From Byssovorax sp. (lineage in GTDB: Bacteria; Myxococcota_A; Polyangia; Polyangiales; Polyangiaceae): a stretch of 64,000 nt of DNA. Positions 18,598 to 27,453 of the stretch are shown here, piece by piece. Made by a program: the position numbers and the translations under genes. Location: assembly GCA_025362495.1 (NCBI GenBank), contig JANYGI010000151.1:93585-157584 (forward strand), in the 5' to 3' direction. A model generated the notes under the pieces. The model did no database searches and was not told the DNA's origin. It was given only the letters and a program-made list of their open reading frames with translations. The stretch's first letter is position 1, and each line of letters starts with the position of its first letter.

Positions 18598-19452
18598 TCA
18601 GCGGAAGAGTCGGCGCTTCGCCTCGCCCCGGGCGTCGAGCTCGAAGACTTCCTCCTCGAAATCGGCGACGCGGTAGCCCTGGCCTTGCGAGACGATCCGC
18701 ACGAGCACCTTGCCCTCGTCGGTCGCGTCGATGCGGTAGCCTGGTATCTCGCCGGCCTCGGCGGCGGCGACGAAGGCGCGTCGTCGGCCAGCGCGAGCGC
18801 CCGCGAGGCCGGTCGTCGCGAGGCCGGTGAAGAGCCCGAGGATGCCGAGTAGCCGCGGCACCTTCGTCCACGCGGCCGTGTCGAGCCACACGTGCTGCGC
18901 CAGCGGGAACGAGAGCGCCACGCCGACGAGGCTCATCACGATGCAGACCAGGCCGACGATCCACTCGCCGCGCTCCTCGCCCGCGAGCCCCTTCTTCGCG
19001 AGGCGCTGCGCCGACGCGATCGGCAGGCCGAAGCACAGCAGCGTGGCGAGCAGCGCGGGCATCCAGACGATGGCGCCGAACGTCGCGCCGAAGATGACCG
19101 AGAGCAGGAACCGGTTCAGGTCGAAGTGGAGCGAGCGCATCATCAGCACGCCGACGGTGAGCCCGGCGTTGGCCATCGCCAGCGGGACCGATGCCGCCCA
19201 CCCGCGGCGGATCGATGTCTTGCCGACCGTCGCCGGCCGGCGCAGCAGCCACGCCCAGGCGACGCCGCAGAGCAGCGTCGGCGCAGCGGCCAGCGCAGCG
19301 GCGGTGGTCGGGACGCCGCTCGCGGCGAAGAACAGGCCGAGGACCGCGCCGACGACGCTCGCGAGGGCGAGCCCGACCGCGCAGATGTTGAGCACGCGGA
19401 GAGCGCGCAGCGTCTGGAACGAGGTCGGCACCATGCAACGAGGGTAGTCCAT
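18598..19452 (-). CDS. polytopic membrane protein of unknown function
   Basis: A 284-residue protein with about six predicted membrane segments (for example ICAVGLALASVVGAVLGLFF, AAALAAAPTLLCGVAWAWLL, FGAIVWMPALLATLLCFGL, WIVGLVCIVMSLVGVALSF) and a soluble C-terminal tail of about 60 residues that ends in FEEEVFELDARGEAKRRLFR. No family is recognised. The start could be the ATG at 19452 or the in-frame ATG at 19434. It is divergent from the pentahaem cytochrome gene with only 40 bp between the starts. Confidence 0.6.
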   Translation of the reverse strand: MDYPRCMVPTSFQTLRALRVLNICAVGLALASVVGAVLGLFFAASGVPTTAAALAAAPTLLCGVAWAWLLRRPATVGKTSIRRGWAASVPLAMANAGLTVGVLMMRSLHFDLNRFLLSVIFGATFGAIVWMPALLATLLCFGLPIASAQRLAKKGLAGEERGEWIVGLVCIVMSLVGVALSFPLAQHVWLDTAAWTKVPRLLGILGLFTGLATTGLAGARAGRRRAFVAAAEAGEIPGYRIDATDEGKVLVRIVSQGQGYRVADFEEEVFELDARGEAKRRLFR

Positions 19453-19492
19453 CCCTTCGCACCCGCGACGGCGGCCGACGCGATGAGATAGC

Positions 19493-20575
19493 GTGGCTTC
19501 GTTGATCTCGATGGGCCTGCTCCGCCGCGCGCCGCTCCTGCTGCTCGTCGCCTTCGTCGCGACGGCGACGGGCGCGCGCGGCGACGCGCCTCCTCCGCTC
19601 CCGGGGCCCGCGCCCCAGCAGCGCGCCCCGGGGTTCGACGCGGCCGCCGACAACCGCGCCTGCGAGGGCTGCCACACGGCGATCGCCGCCGAGTGGCGCG
19701 GCTCGCTCCATCACCGCGCCTGGGATGATCCGGTGTTCCTGACGGCGTATTCGATCGAGCCAATCGCCTTCTGTCGCGGCTGCCATGTGCCCGAGGCCGA
19801 GCCGGACTCGATGCCTCCCGCGGGCGCGCGTCGCCTCGGCGTGGGGTGCGTGACGTGCCATGTGCAGGACGGCCACGTCACCGGGAGCCACGCCGTCGCG
19901 GCGCGCGTCGGGGCGCACGCGGTCGTCGCCGACGCCCGCGCGGCGACGTCGGCCGCGTGCGAGCGCTGTCACCAGTTCGCGTTCCCGGAGCCGCAGCGCG
20001 CGCCGATGCAGGGCACCGCCGACGAGCACCGCGCCTCGCCTCACGCGGCGGAGAGCTGCGAGAGCTGCCACATGCCGCTGCTTCAGGACCAGCCCGGCCG
20101 CGCGCACCGCAGCCACGATTTCCGCGTCCTCGGCGACACCGCGCGCCTGCGCTCGGCGCTCACGGCGCGCGCCTCCCGCGCCGACGATCACGTGGTCACG
20201 CTCTCGCTCGCGGCGGCGCGCGTCGGCCATGCGTTCCCGACCGGCGACATGTTCCGTCGCCTCGAGGTGCGGGCGCGCGCCGTCGACGCGACGGGCACCA
20301 CGGTGGCCACGGCGCCGCCCGTCGTCCTCGCGCGTCGCTTCGGCCGGAACCGCGCCGCGCGCGTGCAGATCGGCGACGATCGCCTCCCCGCCTCGGGCGC
20401 CGCGCGCGAGGTAGCGCTGGTGTTCGCCGATCCGGTGAGCGCCCGCGAGGTGCGCTGGGAGGTCGTCTATCAGCGCCTCGACGCGACGATGGCCCGAGCG
20501 TTCGGCGTCGATGCCAGTGCCGACGAGGTCGTCGTCGCCGAGGGCGCGCTCCGCCCCGGGAAATCTCGCCCGTGA
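19493..20575 (+). CDS. secreted pentahaem cytochrome c
   Basis: A 360-residue protein with a cleavable signal peptide (LLLLVAFVATATGARG) and five haem c motifs: CEGCH, CRGCH, CVTCH, CERCH and CESCH, all in the first 200 residues. Several extra His (for example GSLHHRAW, GSHAVAARVGAH, PHAAESCESCH, HRSHDF) could be axial ligands. The C-terminal 160 residues have no haem site and look beta-rich (VGHAFPTGDMFRRLEVRARA). It resembles cytochrome c554/NapC-associated multihaem electron carriers. Its stop TGA overlaps a GTG of the next gene's frame, and the next likely start is 24 nt later, so the two are probably cotranscribed. Confidence 0.85.
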   Translation: MASLISMGLLRRAPLLLLVAFVATATGARGDAPPPLPGPAPQQRAPGFDAAADNRACEGCHTAIAAEWRGSLHHRAWDDPVFLTAYSIEPIAFCRGCHVPEAEPDSMPPAGARRLGVGCVTCHVQDGHVTGSHAVAARVGAHAVVADARAATSAACERCHQFAFPEPQRAPMQGTADEHRASPHAAESCESCHMPLLQDQPGRAHRSHDFRVLGDTARLRSALTARASRADDHVVTLSLAAARVGHAFPTGDMFRRLEVRARAVDATGTTVATAPPVVLARRFGRNRAARVQIGDDRLPASGAAREVALVFADPVSAREVRWEVVYQRLDATMARAFGVDASADEVVVAEGALRPGKSRP

Positions 20576-20598
20576 TCCCGCCACGAAAGGCTCCCTCG

Positions 20599-22092
20599 AT
20601 GCGCCCGCTCCTCGCCCTAACGCTCTCGATCTCCGCGCTGAGCCTCGCCGCGTGCGCGCCGCCTCCGCCGCCCGCGCGCCCGGTCGTCATCGCTCCACCG
20701 CCACCGCCGAGCGCCCCGTCGGCGCCCGCGCCGGCGCCCCCGGATCCCGCGATCGTCAGCGTCGCAGCGGCGCGCGTACCCCTTCATTTCAAGCTCGATG
20801 GTGATCTCGGCGAGTGGGGCTCGCTGCTCCCACCCCTGCGCGCGCCGTCGAAGGATCCCGCCCCGACGCCGGCGCCCGGCGACCCGCCGCCGCCGCCCAA
20901 TCCGCGCGACGCGGCGTCGCACCTGGCGATCGCCGTCAGCAACGAAGGCGCGCTGATCGCCGCGGATCTGAGCGGATCCGCGCGCGACGGGATCTGGCTC
21001 GGCGTCGGCGCGTCGGCCCCAGACGTCCCGCCGATCGGCGATTACCAGCGCGGCGGAGGCGTCCTCGACTTCGACTGCGAGGTGAACCGGGGGACCGGCG
21101 AGGCGCAGCCGCCGGAAGCCATCGCCGCCTGCCGCGCGCTGATCCAGCGTCACGCCGACTTCGTCGCCGCGCACCGCACACGCTTCCAGAAGCTCTACCG
21201 CGTCGATCGCGAGGGCATCCGCGCCGCGACGGCCGACGGGACGCTCGCGGCGATCCCGGGCGCGCTGGCCGCGTTCAAGCCGGGTCCACGCGGGGCGACC
21301 GTCGAGATTTCGCTGCCGGCGTCGGCGCTGCCGCGCGTGATCGAGGCGCCGCTGGTCTCGCTCCACCTCGTGGCGCGCGCGGTCACCTCGCCAAAGCCTC
21401 CTGTCGTTCCCGAGGCAGAGTGGGTGTGGCTCGATCTCACCGATCCGGTTTCCTTCGAGCCATGGGGCGAGCTCCGCGCAAAAGCATTCGAGATCATGCA
21501 GGGGCGCGCCTTCGGCCCCACGGGCCTCTCGTACCAGCCGGGCGATCCGCTCCACGTGGAGACGGTGAGCTACGATCGCGGCCTCTACGACACCTCGCGC
21601 GTGAGCGGATCCGAGGCGACGCTCTACACCAAGAAGGCGGCTCTCGGCGACGTCGAGGTGGGCTATGTGTCGGCCTACAGCGAGTGGATTGCCATCCTCG
21701 TCAAGGGCAAGCTCGTCGACCTCGTCGATCTGCCCGGGAGGCTGATGGGCATCACCCAGCGCGACGGGGCGATTCACGTGCTCTCTTATTCGCAGTACGA
21801 CTCGGAGGTAGGCTCGGTGACCGCGACCTGGTCAGCCTTGGTGATCTCCCCGGACGGCCGCCACGACGAGGACGCCGTGCAGCACGAGTCCGGCATGTTC
21901 AACTGGACTGACACCGAGGAATTTCACGCCAAGGACTTTGCCTCGTTCGGGATGCGCGGCTGGACGGCCTTCACCCCGAGCGGCACGGCCGAAGGCGTGG
22001 AGATGACGTGGCGCTGGAACAAGGCCCTGAAGGCCTATGTCCTCCGGCGACAGCGCATCCCCGTCCACAAGCGCCCCGCGAAGAAGCCTTGA
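20599..22092 (+). CDS. lipoprotein with CBM9/DOMON-like N-terminal region
   Basis: A 497-residue lipoprotein: signal with lipobox LSLAAC, a Pro-rich linker of about 45 residues, then VPLHFKLDGDLGEWGSL, the typical opening of family-9 carbohydrate-binding/DOMON-like domains, and a beta-rich remainder ending in a basic tail. DOMON-like domains can bind haem or sugar. The ATG at 20599 has GAAAGG 8 nt upstream; an alternative GTG at 20572 overlaps the previous stop. Pairing with a pentahaem cytochrome suggests a partner in envelope electron transfer, but this is inference from position only. Confidence 0.65.
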   Translation: MRPLLALTLSISALSLAACAPPPPPARPVVIAPPPPPSAPSAPAPAPPDPAIVSVAAARVPLHFKLDGDLGEWGSLLPPLRAPSKDPAPTPAPGDPPPPPNPRDAASHLAIAVSNEGALIAADLSGSARDGIWLGVGASAPDVPPIGDYQRGGGVLDFDCEVNRGTGEAQPPEAIAACRALIQRHADFVAAHRTRFQKLYRVDREGIRAATADGTLAAIPGALAAFKPGPRGATVEISLPASALPRVIEAPLVSLHLVARAVTSPKPPVVPEAEWVWLDLTDPVSFEPWGELRAKAFEIMQGRAFGPTGLSYQPGDPLHVETVSYDRGLYDTSRVSGSEATLYTKKAALGDVEVGYVSAYSEWIAILVKGKLVDLVDLPGRLMGITQRDGAIHVLSYSQYDSEVGSVTATWSALVISPDGRHDEDAVQHESGMFNWTDTEEFHAKDFASFGMRGWTAFTPSGTAEGVEMTWRWNKALKAYVLRRQRIPVHKRPAKKP

Positions 22093-22104
22093 GCCCGCGC
22101 GGGC
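22093..22104. terminator. short palindrome between convergent genes
   Basis: GCCCGCGCGGGC is a perfect 12-bp palindrome right after the lipoprotein stop, followed by a TTTT at 22114-22117 on the plus strand. It lies in the 19-bp gap to the convergent amidase gene and may stop plus-strand transcription. Confidence 0.35.
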
Positions 22105-22111
22105 CCGGCGC

Positions 22112-24106
22112 TCATTTTCCAGCCTTGTAGGCCTTGATGGCATTGGCGATGGAGTCGGCGAGCTTCTGCCGGTAATCCGCGGTGCTCAAGCGCCCCTCGT
22201 CGTCGGGGTTGGAAATGAAGGCCGTCTCGAACAGCACGGCGGGCATTTCGGCCCCGACGAGCACGTAGAACCCCGCCGTCTTGATGCCCTGATCCTTCGT
22301 GTCGGGATACCGCGGCATCAGCGAGCCCAGGGCGGAGCGCTGGAGTAGATCGGCGACGTGGCGCGAGCGCGCCGTCAAGTCACCCACGTTGAGGTTGGAG
22401 AGCACGAGCGAGAGATCGGCAGGGGCCGCGTCTCCATCGCCCCGGGCGCGCTGGGCGTTCTCGCGGGCGGCCAGGCGAGCGGCGGCGCCCTCTTTCGCCT
22501 CGTCGAGGACGAACGTCTGCACGCCGGTGGCCTTCCCGTTCTCGGAAGCATTGCAGTGGATCGAGACGAAGAGATCGGCATGAAAGGCGTTGGCGCGGGC
22601 GGCGCGCAGATCGAGCGGGACGTAGACATCGTTGTCGCGCGTCAACAACGTCTCGATCTTGAGCTCGTGCGCGAGGAGCGGCGCGACGCGGTGGGCGATG
22701 TCGAGCGTCACGTCCTTCTCGCGGAGACCCGTGGGCCCGACGGCGCCGGCGTCGTTCCCGCCGTGGCCTGGATCGATGGCGATGCGCCGCACCTCGCGGG
22801 TGCCGCCGACGCCGGGCTTCTCGCCGGCGCCGGGCGGCCGCGTGCCGAGATCGATCACCACGCGAAAGGGATCCGGGAGGTAGAAGATCCGCCGGTAGAG
22901 CGAGGCCGCGAGATCGACGACGACGCGGGTGCCGCCGCCGTTGGCGCCGACGCGGACGCGGCGCACCACGCCGCCGACAGGCGTCTCGCGGGCGATGCCG
23001 CGCGCGTTGACGCGGGCAAGATCGAGGTAGATGCGCGCGTCCTTGCCGTTGGCGTCGTCGGCCGCGAGAGAGCCGACCTGGAACGTGGCCGGCGAGCTCA
23101 GGCGCAGGACGATGCGCGCGCCCTCTTCGGTGGCGTAGCGCTCGATCGCGACGAGCTTCGCCGGCGCCTTGGTGCTCGCGTCGTCGATCGGCGAGACGAC
23201 GACGTCGGCGTTCGGCCCCGCGGGCGTGGAGGGCATCGCGGGCGCGGGCGGCGCCGCCGGATCGAGGATCCGCGCCGACGACGCGCTCGGAACCACGGCG
23301 TCGACCACGACGACCGTGGTCGGCGCCTGCGCGGCGGCGTCGCCCTCGCGCTCGAGCGCGCGCATGGCGTCGCCCGAGGGGCGATAGGCGATCGCCTGCG
23401 CCAGCGTCCGATCGAGCTGCGCGAGGCAAGCGGCCGCGGCCGCCTCGACGCCGGGCTTCGGCGGGCCTGCGAGCGTCGATTGACGGCGAGAAACCAGGTA
23501 AATTTCCCGGTAAGTCGTCGTCGCGTCGCCGGCGAGCTCGCCCGCGAGGAGCGCGCGGCGACGGTCGGCCTGGCAGCCGGCCTCCGTCCCGGCGGCGAGG
23601 CGCGCGGACTCGCCGTAGAGCTCGATCGCCTCGCGCGCATCGGCCGCCGTGCGATCGAAGCGCCAGAGGCGGCGGCGCAGATCCGCGGCGAGCTGCGCGA
23701 GGCGAGCCGCCTCGATCGTTCGCGCCGCGTCGGGCGATCCCGCGGGGGCCGCCGCGGGATCGAGGCGCGTGCGCACCGACCCCAGCGCCACGGCGTCGGC
23801 GAGGGCCACCGTTTCGAGGCGATCGGGGAGCGGCGACCCCGCGACGAGGAGCGACTCCGCGCGCGAGGCGGCGCTCGCGGAGTCGTCGCCCGCGTCGGCG
23901 GTGGACGCGATCTCGCCGCGCCCACAGCCCACGAGCAACGCCGCAAAAAGCACCCCCCGGAGGCCTTTCCGGAGGATAGGATGCGGCGCGAGCCCATCGT
24001 TCTGCGTGGCCCGTCGGCGAATGGCCGAGCCCTCGCGACGACCGCCGAACCTGCCCCGGAGGGTCCCCGTGTCTGATCCCACGCCCAGCTCGACCTCTAC
24101 TCCCAT
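22112..24106 (-). CDS. amiC: N-acetylmuramoyl-L-alanine amidase with AMIN domain
   Basis: About 650 residues. A hydrophobic segment ending in a lipobox-like LLVGCG is followed by a helical region (about 75-265), an AMIN-like domain (about 315-420, AKLVAIERYATEEGARIVLRL) that targets septal peptidoglycan, and an Amidase_3 domain (about 440-660). Zinc ligands are present: IAIDPGHGGNDAG, GLREKDVTL and FVSIHCNASE, with catalytic Glu in AVLFETAFISN. It should cleave the amide between MurNAc and the stem peptide during cell separation. The start is uncertain: ATG 24106 or GTG 24082 overlap the divergent gene start, and a later non-ATG start is possible. Confidence 0.87.
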   Translation of the reverse strand: MGVEVELGVGSDTGTLRGRFGGRREGSAIRRRATQNDGLAPHPILRKGLRGVLFAALLVGCGRGEIASTADAGDDSASAASRAESLLVAGSPLPDRLETVALADAVALGSVRTRLDPAAAPAGSPDAARTIEAARLAQLAADLRRRLWRFDRTAADAREAIELYGESARLAAGTEAGCQADRRRALLAGELAGDATTTYREIYLVSRRQSTLAGPPKPGVEAAAAACLAQLDRTLAQAIAYRPSGDAMRALEREGDAAAQAPTTVVVVDAVVPSASSARILDPAAPPAPAMPSTPAGPNADVVVSPIDDASTKAPAKLVAIERYATEEGARIVLRLSSPATFQVGSLAADDANGKDARIYLDLARVNARGIARETPVGGVVRRVRVGANGGGTRVVVDLAASLYRRIFYLPDPFRVVIDLGTRPPGAGEKPGVGGTREVRRIAIDPGHGGNDAGAVGPTGLREKDVTLDIAHRVAPLLAHELKIETLLTRDNDVYVPLDLRAARANAFHADLFVSIHCNASENGKATGVQTFVLDEAKEGAAARLAARENAQRARGDGDAAPADLSLVLSNLNVGDLTARSRHVADLLQRSALGSLMPRYPDTKDQGIKTAGFYVLVGAEMPAVLFETAFISNPDDEGRLSTADYRQKLADSIANAIKAYKAGK

Positions 24107-24563
24107 CTACTCCGACCGCAACTCCGGTGAGAACTTCGCCGACGCGACCAGGATGGTCAACGCCTACCTCGCGCGCTTCGCGTCGCGGGCCACCTTGCGC
24201 GACGACGGGAGCTCCGGTCTCGCGCCGAAGCTCGACGAATCGGGCTACGCCCACGTGCAACGCGGCAGCGCGACGATCGGCATCAACGTCCTCGAAGAGC
24301 AGGGCGTGCTGATGGTCTTCGCCCCGATCATGCCGGTCCCCGTCACCGGGCGCGAGGCCTTCTACCGGCGCTTGCTCGAGCTCTCGTTCGTGACGACCTC
24401 GGACGCTTCGTTCGCGGTGAACAGCCACCAGGACGAGGTGGTGGTGCGCTGCCTGCGCCGGCTCTCCGCGCTCGACTACGAAGAGTTCGAAGACATCCTC
24501 GCGACCGTGGGCGAGGTCGCCGATCGCTATGACGACGAGCTGCTCCGAGAATTCGGGACCTGA
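24069..24563 (+). CDS. YbjN/secretion-chaperone-like protein
   Basis: A 164-residue cytoplasmic protein resembling the YbjN/type III secretion chaperone (CesT-like) fold: a mixed alpha-beta domain with GSATIGINVLEEQGVLMVFA, FYRRLLELSFVTTSDASFAV and a C-terminal helix EFEDILATVGEVADRYDDEL. GTG at 24069 has GGAGGG about 9 nt upstream. No type III secretion genes are in the window, so a general chaperone or YbjN-like role is more likely. Its 5' end overlaps the possible 5' end of the divergent amidase gene. Confidence 0.55.
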   Translation: MSDPTPSSTSTPIYSDRNSGENFADATRMVNAYLARFASRATLRDDGSSGLAPKLDESGYAHVQRGSATIGINVLEEQGVLMVFAPIMPVPVTGREAFYRRLLELSFVTTSDASFAVNSHQDEVVVRCLRRLSALDYEEFEDILATVGEVADRYDDELLREFGT

Positions 24564-24690
24564 AGCGCGCCCGAGCGGCCGGGCTCGCCCGCCAGCCTCG
24601 ATCGGACGGCCGCGGGGCCCTCGCGATCGGCATCACCTGGAAAATGCCGCGCGAGGTGGAGATCAAAAAGCGAACGACGCGCCCTTCACG

Positions 24691-24718
24691 TTGCGAAACT
24701 GCCGAGCTCGGTGATACC
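24691..24718 (+). promoter_or_regulatory. promoter candidate for the 24732 gene
   Basis: TTGCGA (24691-24696), 16-nt spacer, GATACC (24713-24718), only 13 nt before the ATG. This fits the short-leader layout seen at other genes in the window. Confidence 0.4.
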
Positions 24719-24731
24719 GTTCACATAGCGG

Positions 24732-25847
24732 ATGGCTTCCAACGACCCGATCGCGTCCAAGGCTCGGAAACCTGATCTTTCGATCGAAGACGCCGAGCGA
24801 TTCGCATCGCAAATCCGGCCTTCGTGGGAGCTGCTCGGTCCCGACGCTGCGGCGTCGGGGTTCGGGCAGGACGACGCGCCGGGGGTCGCGACGCCCGCGC
24901 CATCTGCAGGCGCGGGTGGCAAGGCCGCCGATACGATCATCGACGGCGTGCCGACCGTCAGCGTGGCCGGGAGCGACGATTCGATCCCGGTCGACACGAG
25001 CTGGGACGACGCGCCGGCCGTCGCGGTCGCGAGCGCGCCCGCGGCGCCGCCGATCGAGCCGCAGGTGATCGCGTCGATCGGGATCCCCTCGAAGGCCGAG
25101 GTCCCCGTCGCCGATCTCCAGCTGCCGCCGCAGGTCGGGCACCCGATGGTGCCGACGGCCGGCGCTCCGATCGCGCCGGCGCGCGCCGCCAAGACCAAGG
25201 TCGGCATGGGCAGCACGTCGGGCGAGCGCGAGGCGATCGCGCGACCGAAGACAGCGCCTCCCTCGACGAAGCCCGCTCCCGTTTCGGCGAAAGCCGCGGC
25301 AGCGCCGGCTTCGGCGCGCGGCGCGACCCTCGCGGCCGGCAAGGCGGGCGCGGCGAAATCACGGCCCGGCACGACGAACCCGGGCGCGGCCTACGTGCCC
25401 GCGGCGGGCGAAGCCGACGACGACATCGCGATCCCGATAAGCGGCGCGCCGAGCGGGCTGCTCCTGAAGATCGGCGGCGGCGTCGCGGCGCTGGCCGTCG
25501 TGCTGATCGCGATCAAGATCTTCAGCGGATCGAGCCCCGCCGGTCCCGCGAAGCCTGCGACCACGGCGACCGCGACGGCGACCGCCATCGCGGCTCCGCC
25601 TCCGCTCGACACGACGCTCGTCGATCCGCCGAAGCCCACGGCGACCGCGGCCGTCGTCGCGCCGACCGCGCCGACGACGGCTCCGACGGTGAAAGAGAAG
25701 CCTGTCGTCGCCAAGGTCGAGCCGACTCCGCCGCCGGTGCCGACCGCGAAGAAGACGCCGACGGCCCCGCCGGCCGGCGCGGGGACACCGCCAGCCGGCC
25801 CCGCGAAGAAGAAGGGCGGCGGTATCATCCGAGAGACTCCCTTCTGA
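24732..25847 (+). CDS. Ala/Pro-rich single-pass membrane protein of unknown function
   Basis: A 371-residue protein: an acidic N-terminal region (LSIEDAERFASQIRPSWELL), a long low-complexity Ala/Pro/Thr segment, one membrane segment (about 235-255, GLLLKIGGGVAALAVVLIAIKIF) and a second Pro/Thr-rich segment ending in RETPF. Such proteins, with a short conserved N-terminus and a terminal basic-TPF motif, are frequent in Polyangiales, but I know no function. It precedes the TPR/PEGA gene by 87 nt on the same strand. Confidence 0.6.
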   Translation: MASNDPIASKARKPDLSIEDAERFASQIRPSWELLGPDAAASGFGQDDAPGVATPAPSAGAGGKAADTIIDGVPTVSVAGSDDSIPVDTSWDDAPAVAVASAPAAPPIEPQVIASIGIPSKAEVPVADLQLPPQVGHPMVPTAGAPIAPARAAKTKVGMGSTSGEREAIARPKTAPPSTKPAPVSAKAAAAPASARGATLAAGKAGAAKSRPGTTNPGAAYVPAAGEADDDIAIPISGAPSGLLLKIGGGVAALAVVLIAIKIFSGSSPAGPAKPATTATATATAIAAPPPLDTTLVDPPKPTATAAVVAPTAPTTAPTVKEKPVVAKVEPTPPPVPTAKKTPTAPPAGAGTPPAGPAKKKGGGIIRETPF

Positions 25848-25934
25848 GCTCTCGGCTGTGTATGGTCCGCCGGCGGCCGGAGTCGGTCGCCATCCTCGAA
25901 GTCCCGTGATCAGCGATCCGCCCCGAGAACTCGC

Positions 25935-27302
25935 ATGAACCTGCGCTCCAGCCTTCGTCTTGCTTCGCCGATCGCGCTCACCCTCGCGCTGGCCTTCGTG
26001 GCCCCCGCGGCCCTGGCGCAGGGCGCTCCTCCCGCGAACGACGCGGTCACCGAGATCGCGCGGCAGCGCTACCAGGAGGGCGTGAAAGACTTCGACGGCG
26101 GCAGGTGGGAAGAGGCGCGCGCTGCGTTTCTCCAGGCCTACGCGCTCAAGCGGTCGCCGGCGATCCTGCTCAACCTCGGCCTGAGCGAGCTCCGCGCCGG
26201 CAAGTACTACGAAGACGCCGGCAACCACCTGCAGCAGTTCCTCCGCGAGCTGCCGGGCGCGTCGCCGGATCAGCGCGCGACGGCCGAGAAGGGCGTCGCC
26301 GAGGTCAAGCGGCACTCGGGCCTCCTCGTCGTCGTCGTCGACGCGAACGGCGCCGACGTCAGCCTCGACGGGGCGACCGTGGGTCGATCGCCGCTCCTCG
26401 ATCCGGTGTTCGTCAAGCCCGGCAAACACACGGTATTTGCCGTGTATCAGGGCAAATCGTCGGCCTCCGTCGTCGAGGCGAAGGCCGGCGCGACGGTCGC
26501 GGCCACGCTGTCGCTCGGCGTCGCCGGAGCGCCCGGCCCCGTTCCCGTTCCTGCGGTCGTGGCGCCGCCGACGCCGACGCCGCCGTCGATCGCGCCGCCC
26601 GGATCGGGGCTCCCCCCGGGCATGATGGGCCCGGGGACCGCGCCGACGCCGCCTCCCGTCGTGACGCCGCCGCCCGCCGTGGGACCGGGGCCCGGCGCTC
26701 CGAACAATGCGTACCCGCCCGGGGGTTATCCGCCCGGGGGGTATCCGCCCGGCGACGTCGGTCCCGGCGGCCTCGCCCCGATGCCGCCCACGGCCCCGGG
26801 CGAGCGTGAGCCCTTCTTCACCTGGTACAAGCGCAAGCCGATCGCCTGGGTCGGCACCGGCGTGGCGGGCCTCGGTCTGCTCGGCGGGATCATCTTCTCG
26901 GCCGCCGGTAGCTCGGCCAGCGGCGCCGCGAACACGCTCGCCGCAGGGATCGCCGCCGAGCGCACCAAGACGATCAACGACATGTCGATCAACCCCGATG
27001 GCCGCTCCAACGTGTGCGGTGATCGCAGCACCGGGGCCGGCGCGCTCGCGCACTTCGCGACGAACTGCGCGAAGCTCCGCGACAACGAGAGCCTCTACCA
27101 CACCGACGTCGCGCTCGCGGTGACGAGCTGGGTGCTCTTCGGCGTCGGCGTCGCCGGCACCACGGCCTACGCGATGATCGACTGGTATCCGAGCAAGGGC
27201 GCGCCCGCGACGGCGACGAGGACGACGGGGCCGAAGATCCTCGCCGTCGCGCCGGTGGTCTCGCCGGCGCTCCAGGGCGTCACCGTCGTCGGCAGCTTCT
27301 AG
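25935..27302 (+). CDS. exported TPR/PEGA-domain protein
   Basis: A 455-residue protein with a signal peptide (LTLALAFVAPAALAQG), a TPR-like region (about 35-125: QRYQEGVKDFDGGRWEEARA, YALKRSPAILLNLGLSELR), a PEGA-type beta domain (about 132-190: ADVSLDGATVGRSPLLDPVF), a Pro/Gly-rich linker with three YPPGG repeats, and two C-terminal membrane segments (WVGTGVAGLGLLGGIIFSAA; TSWVLFGVGVAGTTAYAMI). PEGA-domain proteins in myxobacteria are common envelope proteins of unknown role. There is no recognisable ribosome-binding site near the ATG. Confidence 0.7.
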   Translation: MNLRSSLRLASPIALTLALAFVAPAALAQGAPPANDAVTEIARQRYQEGVKDFDGGRWEEARAAFLQAYALKRSPAILLNLGLSELRAGKYYEDAGNHLQQFLRELPGASPDQRATAEKGVAEVKRHSGLLVVVVDANGADVSLDGATVGRSPLLDPVFVKPGKHTVFAVYQGKSSASVVEAKAGATVAATLSLGVAGAPGPVPVPAVVAPPTPTPPSIAPPGSGLPPGMMGPGTAPTPPPVVTPPPAVGPGPGAPNNAYPPGGYPPGGYPPGDVGPGGLAPMPPTAPGEREPFFTWYKRKPIAWVGTGVAGLGLLGGIIFSAAGSSASGAANTLAAGIAAERTKTINDMSINPDGRSNVCGDRSTGAGALAHFATNCAKLRDNESLYHTDVALAVTSWVLFGVGVAGTTAYAMIDWYPSKGAPATATRTTGPKILAVAPVVSPALQGVTVVGSF

Positions 27303-27453
27303 CACCACTGCCGCAAACTTCGTTTGCGCGCTGCGCGCCGCCGCTTTGCGGCGGGCAATAGCGCTAGTTTTTGTCTCCCCGGGGACGAGCCCCGGACCCC
27401 ACGGCGCTACGCGCCGTTCAGCACTACCGCCGCAAGTTTGCGCCAGTAGTGCT
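27301..27453. repeat. 153-bp intergenic element with 20-bp terminal inverted repeats and internal hairpins
   Basis: The ends AGCACCACTGCCGCAAACTT (27301-27320) and, on the other strand, AGCACTACTGGCGCAAACTT (27453-27434) match at 18 of 20 bases. Inside are CGCCGCTTTGCGGCG, CGGCGCTACGCGCCG, a GTTTTT run and CCCCGGGGACGAGCCCCGG. A third copy of the end sequence in direct orientation (AGCACTACCGCCGCAA, 27420-27435) gives the right end its own AGCACTAC/GTAGTGCT hairpin. The element exactly fills the gap between two convergent genes and includes both stop codons at its edges. It may be a MITE-like or REP-like repeat that serves as a bidirectional terminator. Confidence 0.7.
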
